NCBI GenBank assembly: GCA_003647765.1
Contig: QMNM01000044.1
Coordinates: 1 to 8,682 of the forward strand
Direction: 5' to 3'
DNA: 8,682 nt
Origin: Candidatus Cloacimonadota bacterium
Lineage (GTDB): Bacteria; Cloacimonadota; Cloacimonadia; JGIOTU-2; B8-G9
Both the position numbers and the translations under genes were made by a program. Positions 1-5,303 of the stretch are shown in pieces. Below the pieces are notes generated by a model, which ran no database searches, was not told the DNA's origin, and saw only the letters and a program-made list of their open reading frames with translations. The stretch's first letter is position 1. Every line of letters begins with the position of its first letter.

Positions 1-1
1 A

Positions 2-85
2 TTCATAAAAGAGACTGAACCTTTATATAAAAAATTTTTAGAAGAAGTTAAAGAATATCTTAAAAAACGCTTATTTAGTTCTTAG
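2..85 (+). CDS. C-terminal end of an unidentified protein (5' end outside window)
   Basis: Reading from base 2 gives 27 open codons ending ...EEVKEYLKKRLFSS and a TAG stop at 83-85. The peptide is lysine/glutamate rich and looks like an amphipathic C-terminal helix. Too little is left to name the family. It lies 40 bases before the small CXXC-protein gene on the same strand, so the two may share a transcript. The final codons (F-S-S-stop) overlap a 7-bp repeat array that starts at about 75, so the original terminus may have been altered by repeat expansion. The other two forward frames contain early stops, which supports this frame. The call as coding is moderate; function is unknown. Confidence 0.5.
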   Translation, partial: FIKETEPLYKKFLEEVKEYLKKRLFSS

Positions 86-116
86 TTCTTAGTTGATAGT
101 TGGTAGTTGTTAGTTG
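75..116 (+). repeat. Degenerate heptamer tandem array (NTAGTTN, 6 units)
   Basis: Six consecutive 7-base units can be read: ttagttc, ttagttc, ttagttg, atagttg, gtagttg, ttagttg. The array begins inside the last codons of the upstream gene and provides its TAG stop, and it ends 9 bases before the next start codon. Its period equals that of the two GCGTANN arrays later in the window, but the unit sequence differs, so it is a separate repeat family. Confidence 0.8.
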
Positions 117-125
117 AAGGTACAA

Positions 126-275
126 ATGGCAAAAAAGAAAGTTTATAAACAGATAAGATACTTAATACTACTAATAGCACTATTATTTATTTTTATTGGA
201 ATACATACAAATGAATTAGCAGAAATATTCAAAAATGCCTCTACTCTATGTTTGTCTTGTATTGGGATTGGTTGA
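126..275 (+). CDS. CD1871A-type small membrane protein with C-terminal CXXC motif
   Basis: ATG at 126 opens a 49-codon frame ending TGA at 273-275. The protein has a basic N-terminus (MAKKKVYKQIRY), one hydrophobic segment at about residues 13-26, a short polar stretch, and the terminal sequence TLCLSCIGIG with Cys42 and Cys45. As I recall the family, CD1871A-type proteins are about 45-50 residues long, with a single transmembrane helix and a near-invariant ending CLxCIGIG; length, layout and ending all match. Their biochemical role is not established as far as I know. The CXXC pair at the membrane face suggests metal, Fe-S or thiol chemistry, and relatives that I recall lie beside ferredoxin-like membrane proteins, but none is visible here. 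A weak ribosome site (GAAGG, 116-120) precedes the start by 5 bases. The gene is short enough to be missed by length-filtered gene callers. Confidence 0.8.
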   Translation: MAKKKVYKQIRYLILLIALLFIFIGIHTNELAEIFKNASTLCLSCIGIG

Positions 276-331
276 GAAAAAATAAGCATAAGTACAAAAT
301 TGGTTGGTGCTAAAATTTTTGTGTGTTTTTG

Positions 332-337
332 TATAAT
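332..337 (+). promoter_or_regulatory. Possible -10 element upstream of the adaptor gene
   Basis: A perfect TATAAT lies 31 bases before the ATG at 369, which would give a short leader. No good TTGACA-like hexamer sits 16-18 bases upstream, and the region is very AT-rich, so chance occurrence is a real possibility. Confidence 0.25.
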
Positions 338-368
338 TTTGTAACTAACAATAATGAAAGGCAAGACA

Positions 369-1511
369 ATGAAAAAGATTATATTTATCATTATCGGTGT
401 GATTGTGCTAGCTATTATATTATTTTCTGCATTTAAGGGAAATAAGAAAGGAAAAGGAATAGATTCTGAAACCAAATTAGAAATAGCAGTTGTAAAAAAA
501 GATACTATAACAGCTACATTAGAGGAAATTGGCGAGATTAAGCCGGAAAAAGTAATTGAAGTAAAATCAAAAGTAAGTGGTAAAATAAGCAAAATGTATA
601 TTGAAGAAGGTGACAGGATAAAAGAAGGTGATATTATTGCTGAAATTGAACCTGATATGAATCAAGCAAGGACCATATCTTCTATAAAGAGTAATCTTAA
701 ATTAGCATCTATCAATTTGCAATCCGCTCAGGATAATTATAATGCACAGAAAAAATTATATGAGAATGGCTTTATATCCGAAGATGATTTGAAAAAATTT
801 TCTGATAATCTTGAAAAGGCAAAGATTGACCATCAATCAGCATTAGAACAATATGAGCTGGTTAAAGAAACAGGTATTACAGAAGAGGAATTAAAGATTA
901 TTGCACCTGCTTCTGGGACAATTATTGAAAAGAAAATTGAACAAGGCGAAATGGTAGTTTCAGGAGGAAGTTCATTTTCAGGTGGTACTATTATATTGAG
1001 TATAGCTGACATATCAAAGATGATTATTGAAACAGGGATAAATGAGTTAGATATAGGTAAAGTAGAACTTAATCAGCCAGTAGAAATAAATGTTAGTGCT
1101 TTTCCTGATGTGAAATATAAAGGAAAAATTACTCATATATCTCCTATGGCAAAAAACGAAAATAATATCAGAATATTTGATATAAAAATTGCGATACTAA
1201 ATCAAGACGAACGGCTTAAGCCAGGTATGACTGCTAATATTAGCATCTCTGGTAAATGTAGAAAAGGTATTTTAACAGTGCCAATGCAAGCGATTTTTGA
1301 AGATGATAATGGTAATGATATTGTATATCGTGTGAAAAATGATTCTATAACAGATAAGCAGATTGTGAAAACTGGGATCAATGATTTTGAGAAAGTAGAG
1401 ATTCTGGAAGGTCTATCATTGAACGATACTATATCACTTCAGCCACCTGAAAAAAAATTATCAGAGAAAAAAGAAACCAACATAAAAAGAGGAAAACTAA
1501 GAAGAGGTTAA
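369..1511 (+). CDS. Efflux RND/ABC periplasmic adaptor (HlyD/MacA-type membrane-fusion protein)
   Basis: A 380-residue membrane-fusion protein that would link an inner-membrane pump to an outer-membrane channel. Numbering from the ATG at 369: an N-terminal membrane anchor (about 2-21); the first half of a lipoyl/barrel-sandwich domain containing KVSGKISKMYIEEGDRIKEG (about 68-87); a coiled-coil hairpin (about 100-168); the returning lipoyl half with APASGTI (179-185) and EQGEMV; a beta-barrel (about 213-295) with the family signature LKPGM (283-287); and a membrane-proximal domain to about 357, followed by a lysine-rich tail. The ATG at 369 is preferred because AAAGG at 357-361 sits 7 bases ahead of it. 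An in-frame ATG at 354 would add five residues but has no ribosome site. Usually an ABC permease/ATPase or RND pump gene follows; here none does, because the next gene is convergent murJ. The substrate cannot be told. The family call is secure. Confidence 0.9.
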   Translation: MKKIIFIIIGVIVLAIILFSAFKGNKKGKGIDSETKLEIAVVKKDTITATLEEIGEIKPEKVIEVKSKVSGKISKMYIEEGDRIKEGDIIAEIEPDMNQARTISSIKSNLKLASINLQSAQDNYNAQKKLYENGFISEDDLKKFSDNLEKAKIDHQSALEQYELVKETGITEEELKIIAPASGTIIEKKIEQGEMVVSGGSSFSGGTIILSIADISKMIIETGINELDIGKVELNQPVEINVSAFPDVKYKGKITHISPMAKNENNIRIFDIKIAILNQDERLKPGMTANISISGKCRKGILTVPMQAIFEDDNGNDIVYRVKNDSITDKQIVKTGINDFEKVEILEGLSLNDTISLQPPEKKLSEKKETNIKRGKLRRG

Positions 1512-1638
1512 TATAATGCAATTTTTATATAAGTGCCTGAGCAAAAGAGTTGCGACGGTGTTTACACAGTCAAAACCTAATTTGACAAAGTAATATTAAC
1601 AGTTCTTATAATTATTTCTGCTTTTTAGACCGGACTCA
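1512..1638 (+). other. Convergent intergenic region with a 25-codon ORF resembling a later intergenic segment
   Basis: This gap lies between the adaptor stop and the murJ stop. It contains an ATG at 1516 with AGAGG 8-9 bases upstream and a stop at 1591-1593 (25 codons, MQFLYKCLSKRVATVF... ending NLTK). Nothing in the peptide suggests a function. It is not the start of the ATPase that often follows an adaptor gene. The DNA shares short blocks (GCnTGAG, AAAGA, TTGACAAnGTAA) with 3690-3741, in the same order, so it may be a degenerate intergenic repeat copy. A TTGACA at 1582 and a TATAAT at 1607 are spaced 19 bases apart, but they would read into the back of murJ. No clear terminator hairpin is visible for either gene. 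Confidence 0.3.
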
Positions 1639-3201
1639 TTACTTGAATTTTCTCAAAATATGAGTTTTTATCATATCAATATATTGAACCTTCAATAGAT
1701 ACAATCCAGCAATATAAAAAGAAAACAGTGCCATCAATATAACTAAAATTTTCAATAATAAATAAAATTTATTAAATGTAACAAAAATCCCAGACAAGAA
1801 ATGCGAAGCAATAAATATTATTATAGAAAGGAATAGAATTTTCAAAAAATTTACCCAGAATTGTCGTAATTCTATTGTTAAATATTTCTTATTTAACAGA
1901 ATCCATAGTAAGATTAGCTGTATAGTAGATGACAAAGAAGTAGCAAGAGCCAATCCGCGCAATTGTAAGTAATGCATCAGAATTATATTAAGGAAGATAT
2001 TACTTGTCATAGAAATAATAGCAATTTTTACAGGTGTTTTAGTATCTTTCTTTGCATAAAACACAGGAGCAAGAGTTCGTACTCCACTAAAAGAGACCAA
2101 TCCAATTGAATAGAATGCAAGTGCATTATAAGTCATCCGAAGTGCTCGCTCATTAAATTCACCTTGATAAAATAAAAGCATTATAAAATCTTTGCCCATC
2201 GCATTAATCACTGCAATTATAGGCAACATAATGATTACAATAAAGTGCATTGCAAATTGTAACGATGTGCGCAGTCCCTCATCATCATTATTAGCTGTAT
2301 GTCTGGAAAATAATGGCAAAACAGCAGTACTAATTGCTATACCGAATACTCCCAATGGAAGCTGCATAAGCCGACTACCATATCCTAATGCCGCAATACT
2401 TCCAGAAACTAATAAAGATGCTAATAATGTATCTACTACTAAGTTGACCTGCCGTATGGCTAAACCAACAATACCTGGTATCATTCTTGTCCAAACTTGA
2501 TGAACTTCCTTTTGCCTCAAATTTATAAAAAATTTTAGCTTATACCCTACTTTTACCAGTAAAGGAATGTTAACAATCAATTGCATAAATCCACCAATTA
2601 ACACACCAAAAGCAAGAAAATAAATTCTATCAATCATTGTAGAATTAGTTGATAATGCATAAATGGATACAGTAATAATCATTCCAAAATTTAGCATTAC
2701 AGGTGAAAGCGATGGAATGAAAAAAATATTATGAGAATTAAGTATGGCGATAATAATGGAAGTTAAGCCAATGAGAAATATGTATGGGAAAAGAATTCTT
2801 GTAAGTTTTGTACATAATATTGCTGTGTTTTGGCTAAAACCAGGTGCAACAATTTTGACAATTAAAGGGGCAATCCAAATGCCTATAAAAGTTAACAATG
2901 TAAGAAAGATTAGCAAAAGGGATAGTATATTTAGCGTAAAGTAGATTGTATCTTTTTTGCTTTTATTTTTTAAAAATTCGTTATAAATGGGTATAAAAGC
3001 TGCGGAGAGTGCACCTTCTCCGAATAGTAAGCGAAGCATATTAGGGATAAGAAAAGCAACACGAAATGCATCCGCTACATAAGTTGTGCCAAAAAAGTAA
3101 GTGCTAACTATATCACGAAGTAAACCGGAAATACGACTTAGAAATGTAGCCAGAGAAATTTTTGCTATATTCTTTGCGAGATTTTTATTTTCACTTCTCA
3201 C
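1639..3201 (-). CDS. murJ: Lipid II flippase MurJ (MviN family)
   Basis: A 520-residue, highly hydrophobic MOP-superfamily protein with about 14 predicted membrane helices. It moves lipid-linked peptidoglycan precursor (lipid II) from the cytoplasmic to the outer face of the inner membrane. The N-terminus carries the family hallmark LSRISGLLRD, then VADAFRVAFLIPNMLR and FGEGALSAAFIP. Arg23, Arg29, Asp44 and Arg57 keep the same mutual spacing as Arg18, Arg24, Asp39 and Arg52 of E. coli MurJ. Arg277 in GYGSRLMQLP matches E. coli Arg270, so all the central-cavity charges are present. Length is typical. The start appears to be GTG at 3199-3201; there is no ATG nearby in frame and no ribosome site, so the exact start is uncertain. 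It is convergent with the adaptor gene, and the remnant NUDIX sequence lies directly behind its 5' end. Confidence 0.95.
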   Translation of the reverse strand: MRSENKNLAKNIAKISLATFLSRISGLLRDIVSTYFFGTTYVADAFRVAFLIPNMLRLLFGEGALSAAFIPIYNEFLKNKSKKDTIYFTLNILSLLLIFLTLLTFIGIWIAPLIVKIVAPGFSQNTAILCTKLTRILFPYIFLIGLTSIIIAILNSHNIFFIPSLSPVMLNFGMIITVSIYALSTNSTMIDRIYFLAFGVLIGGFMQLIVNIPLLVKVGYKLKFFINLRQKEVHQVWTRMIPGIVGLAIRQVNLVVDTLLASLLVSGSIAALGYGSRLMQLPLGVFGIAISTAVLPLFSRHTANNDDEGLRTSLQFAMHFIVIIMLPIIAVINAMGKDFIMLLFYQGEFNERALRMTYNALAFYSIGLVSFSGVRTLAPVFYAKKDTKTPVKIAIISMTSNIFLNIILMHYLQLRGLALATSLSSTIQLILLWILLNKKYLTIELRQFWVNFLKILFLSIIIFIASHFLSGIFVTFNKFYLLLKILVILMALFSFYIAGLYLLKVQYIDMIKTHILRKFK

Positions 3202-3273
3202 TTTTTTATATGAAATTATGTTTGGATACTGAATGTCTGTATTGGTATGTGTGAAGTTCGTCCATTTAAATTA

Positions 3274-3481
3274 TTATTGAATCAAATTATTTGATTTTAT
3301 TCTCTCTTCTAATTCAAATAACGCTGTCTTAATTACTGTCCCAGAACAAAATAGTTTGAGCGTATTTTATTGATGCCCATTTGTATTCTGAATGCTCTTT
3401 TGAAAGTAAAATATTATTTTCTACTATTTCAACTGCAAAACAATATTCTGGAATTACTAAAATCTGAAATGATGTCCTCAT
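3274..3481 (-). pseudogene. NUDIX hydrolase remnant: internal deletion plus C-terminal frameshift
   Basis: On the minus strand an ATG at 3479-3481 opens 50 codons to a TAA at 3329-3331. The start, MRTSFQILVIP, matches the first beta strand of MutT-like NUDIX pyrophosphatases (typically xRxxFQVLVIPY). It then continues at once with PEYCFAVEI..LLSKEHSEYKW....FWDSN, which in this family is the C-terminal third (IPEYCFAVEV...SxEHxEYKW...LKWDSNKTALWELNERL). About 90 residues, including the whole Nudix box with its metal-binding glutamates, are missing between the two shared 'IP' codons. After DSN, dropping one T restores KTALFELEERIKSNNLIQ and a stop at 3274-3276. This is therefore very probably a dead gene, lost by recombination across a short ATTCCA-like homology and then frameshifted. 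The family assignment rests on remembered family sequence; the deletion is inferred by comparison with it. Confidence 0.7.
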
Positions 3482-3613
3482 TTATTGCTTTTCATTATAA
3501 AATTTTTTGTTGAAAAGCACTTCAAATAATGAGTTTAAAGACTCTGCTTGTCCTACAAAGTTTTAACGAACTAGGGTAATTTTGTAGTTTTTACCTAATT
3601 TTGCATAACTCAT
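3482..3613 (-). pseudogene. Possible decayed ORF with an in-frame stop, abutting the NUDIX remnant
   Basis: On the minus strand an ATG at 3611-3613 opens a 43-codon frame that ends TAA at 3482-3484, directly against the NUDIX ATG, an operon-like junction. The frame is broken by one TAA at 3563-3565 (codon 17). The peptide reads MSYAKLGKNYKITLVR, stop, then NFVGQAESLNSLFEVLF and a short lysine-rich tail. The segment after the stop looks protein-like and shows no low-complexity bias, but I do not recognise a family. A short frame in AT-rich DNA can also look like this by chance, so confidence is low. Confidence 0.25.
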
Positions 3614-3683
3614 AATTTGAACAGAATTAAGTTTGAGAGAAAAAATAGGTCAAATTTATCTTATGTTCCAATATATCATTAGA

Positions 3684-3720
3684 AAACCCGGCTTGAGTCC
3701 AAAGAACCAGGGTCGGGTTT
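3684..3720 (+). other. GC-rich hairpin in the smpB upstream region
   Basis: AAACCCG (3684-3690) is perfectly complementary to CGGGTTT (3714-3720), giving a 7-bp stem around a 23-base loop. It stands out in otherwise very AT-rich DNA. No T-run follows on the plus strand, so it is not a normal intrinsic terminator for that strand; on the minus strand TTTTCT follows the stem, which is weakly terminator-like. TTGACA lies 9 bases downstream (3730-3735). Apart from this, the 215 bases between the decayed ORF and smpB hold only a weak 61-codon frame without a ribosome site. No tRNA or tmRNA is visible. Confidence 0.4.
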
Positions 3721-3793
3721 CAGCTAAACTTGACAAGGTAAGTTTGATAAAATTGATTTTTATTACAGACCTAATAAGTAAGGATAAGGTATG

Positions 3794-3799
3794 TATAAT
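3794..3799 (+). promoter_or_regulatory. Possible -10 element for smpB
   Basis: A perfect TATAAT lies 29 bases before the smpB ATG, with TG immediately upstream. The hexamer at the ideal -35 distance (CTAATA) is poor, so this is a weak call. The smpB ribosome site AAAGGA (3818-3823) with 5 bases of spacing is clear. Confidence 0.3.
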
Positions 3800-3828
3800 A
3801 GCAGCTTATTATATTTAAAAGGAAAACT

Positions 3829-4320
3829 ATGGAATCCGATACTATTATAAAAGAATTCAAAAATAGAAAAGCAGAACGAGATTATTTTATTGAATCTCGG
3901 TATGAGGCAGGAATTGTGCTAAAAGGCACAGAAATAAAATCAATTCGTAGCGGGAAATTAAATTTTAAGGATGCTTATGCAATTATAAAAAATGGCGAGG
4001 TGTGGCTATTAAACCTACACATTGCGGCTTATGAAAAAGATGGATACTCTATATCAAAAGGTGGAGCATTCGGAATTCACGAGCCAGAAAGAAAAAGAAA
4101 ACTACTTTTACATAAAAGGGAAATAAATCGCTTAGAAAAAAAAGTGCAAGAAAAAGGATATAGTTTGATTCCATTGCGTATATATATTATAAAGCGAGGA
4201 TTTGCCAAAATAGAAATTGCTCTGGCACGAGGTAAAAAAATGTATGATAAAAGAGAAAAACTACGAGAAAAAGAAGACGCAAGACAAATAGAGATAAATT
4301 GGAAGAGGCGTAGGGCGTAA
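3829..4320 (+). CDS. smpB: SsrA-binding protein SmpB (trans-translation)
   Basis: A 163-residue cytoplasmic RNA-binding protein that delivers tmRNA to ribosomes stalled on messages without a stop codon. Family motifs appear in order: [19 protein letters not shown] (11-29), [12 protein letters not shown] (31-42), NFKDAYA (45-51), [11 protein letters not shown] (55-65), KLLLHKREI (91-99) and the conserved [13 protein letters not shown] (131-143), which precedes the basic tail that folds in the ribosomal A site. The loop after HIAAYE is a few residues longer than usual. The start is well supported by AAAGGA at 3818-3823. The final residues (RRA) and the TAA stop are encoded by the first units of a heptamer array, so the natural C-terminus was probably changed. 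tmRNA is not found in this window. Confidence 0.97.
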   Translation: MESDTIIKEFKNRKAERDYFIESRYEAGIVLKGTEIKSIRSGKLNFKDAYAIIKNGEVWLLNLHIAAYEKDGYSISKGGAFGIHEPERKRKLLLHKREINRLEKKVQEKGYSLIPLRIYIIKRGFAKIEIALARGKKMYDKREKLREKEDARQIEINWKRRRA

Positions 4321-4391
4321 TGCGTAGGGCGTAATGCGTAATGCGTAGGGCGTAGGGCGTAATGCGTAATGCGTAGGGCGTAAAGCGAAAG
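4308..4391 (+). repeat. GCGTANN heptamer tandem array (11 units plus one degenerate)
   Basis: From 4308 the units read gcgtagg, gcgtaat, gcgtagg, gcgtaat, gcgtaat, gcgtagg, gcgtagg, gcgtaat, gcgtaat, gcgtagg, gcgtaaa, then a decayed gcgaaag. The first four bases and the fifth A are invariant through eleven units, while the last two vary between GG and AT (AA in the last). The array starts inside the last codons of smpB, contains its stop, and ends 12 bases before the next gene, where gcgaaagg supplies the likely ribosome site. It is far richer in GC than its surroundings. Units have no spacers, so it is not a CRISPR. Confidence 0.95.
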
Positions 4392-4403
4392 GATGATTAT
4401 AAA

Positions 4404-5234
4404 ATGAAATGGATATGGAAGCCATCCACTCACTTGAAAATAAATCAATTAGCATTGCAAAAGATGTCTAAAAAATTCCAAAAGTTTATTAATATTTATC
4501 AGCATCTATTCCAACTTGGTGTTATTGCACCAGATAAAATATTCGCTGACACGAGCAATCATTATTATAATATTACTCCTAATTCAAATGGCTATCACAG
4601 TGGAACTGTTGTAAAAAAGATTGAAAAAGAAATAATGTTAATTTATCAAATGATGAATAGTTATGATACAGTTATTCATCATCCTCGTTGTGCAGATTAC
4701 CTTAAATCCATTATGGACACTCCATTGAAAGCAGTTATATTTGAATTAGGCGTGATTTCTCATTATGTTGCTGACTTGCATCAGCCATTTCACACTGATG
4801 GTAAATATCATTTTCCGTATGAAGAAGTGCCACATAAAATCTTTGAAGCAGATGTACGAAAAAATTTTGCCATTCTTTCCATCTCTTTATCCAAACGCAG
4901 ATATAGAATAAAAAATATTACGCAGTTCTTCTATAACCAAATTGATAAAATTCACCCTTTTTATGATAAGTTAGTTGATAATTACTTTCTAAATCCACAA
5001 AAGGTCAAACCAGACCGTTTTACAAAATCCATTTCTATTACTGAATTTTGTATTGGAATAGCTGCGGATAATGTGGCAAATGTCTGGTTTTTATTTGAAG
5101 ATAAACTGGATAATTATAAAAGTCAGATACAGTATCTATTACTACACCAAAAAATTAACAGCCATCTGAGTCCAGAAAATAAATATTCATTAAAAGTATA
5201 TCCAAGTGGAACAGTTAGCATTAGAAAAAATTAA
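4404..5234 (+). CDS. Zinc-dependent phospholipase C / S1-P1 nuclease-like protein
   Basis: A 276-residue, mostly helical protein of the trinuclear-zinc phospholipase C/P1 nuclease superfamily, which hydrolyses phosphodiester bonds. Residues 120-130 read HYVADLHQPFH, giving H120-x3-D124-x5-H130, followed by H144-x3-E148. The spacing equals H118, D122, H128, H142 and E146 of Bacillus cereus phospholipase C exactly. Further likely ligands are His10 (KPSTH), Asp44 (IAPD) and His53 or His65. The N-terminus (MKWIWKPSTH) has no signal peptide, unlike secreted members whose mature terminus begins with a zinc-binding Trp, so this one is probably cytoplasmic. GAAAGGA at 4387-4393 lies 10 bases before the ATG, slightly far. 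Lipid or nucleic-acid substrate cannot be decided. Family confidence is high; activity is inferred. Confidence 0.85.
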   Translation: MKWIWKPSTHLKINQLALQKMSKKFQKFINIYQHLFQLGVIAPDKIFADTSNHYYNITPNSNGYHSGTVVKKIEKEIMLIYQMMNSYDTVIHHPRCADYLKSIMDTPLKAVIFELGVISHYVADLHQPFHTDGKYHFPYEEVPHKIFEADVRKNFAILSISLSKRRYRIKNITQFFYNQIDKIHPFYDKLVDNYFLNPQKVKPDRFTKSISITEFCIGIAADNVANVWFLFEDKLDNYKSQIQYLLLHQKINSHLSPENKYSLKVYPSGTVSIRKN

Positions 5235-5292
5235 CCAAGAAATAATTGACAGAAAAATTAAGACATAAAGAAATAATGCCAATAAATTATTC

Positions 5293-5298
5293 AGGGGG
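5293..5298 (+). promoter_or_regulatory. Strong ribosome binding site deciding a TTG start
   Basis: AGGGGG lies 5 bases ahead of TTG at 5304-5306. It is the strongest purine/G block of the 69-base gap and supports the TTG as start, since no in-frame ATG precedes the conserved region. A TTGACA occurs upstream at 5246-5251 with only a poor -10 (AATAAT, 20-base spacing). Confidence 0.6.
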
Positions 5299-5303
5299 AA
5301 ATT

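Noticed and set aside
143-592. 149-codon minus-strand open frame
   Set aside because: It overlaps the CXXC small-protein gene and the 5' part of the adaptor gene, both of which have family motifs in the plus frames; the minus-strand product is hydrophobic shadow sequence with no motif.
1582-1612. Promoter TTGACA-19-TATAAT reading rightwards
   Set aside because: It would transcribe antisense into the 3' end of murJ; TTGACA occurs by chance a few times in DNA of this composition, and the spacing is long.
2192-2944. Two plus-strand frames (2192-2500 and 2744-2944) inside murJ
   Set aside because: They are antisense shadows of conserved MurJ membrane helices, with no ribosome sites and no recognisable domains.
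3633-3818. 61-codon plus-strand frame before smpB
   Set aside because: No ribosome site, it spans the GC-rich hairpin, and its middle resembles an intergenic repeat segment; no family recognised.
3614-3828. tmRNA (ssrA) gene next to smpB
   Set aside because: No T-arm (GGTTCGA-like) sequence, acceptor stem or CCA end could be found on either strand near smpB.
4308-4391. CRISPR array
   Set aside because: Units are 7 bases and contiguous, with no spacers and no cas genes nearby.
4393-4407. Four-codon leader ORF (MIIK) overlapping the phospholipase-like start
   Set aside because: Its AAAGG lies directly against the ATG, too close to act as a ribosome site, and such tiny frames are common by chance.
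4077-4455. Minus-strand frames with THYALRP-type repeated peptides
   Set aside because: They are produced by the GCGTANN heptamer array, whose reverse strand has no stops, plus antisense of smpB.
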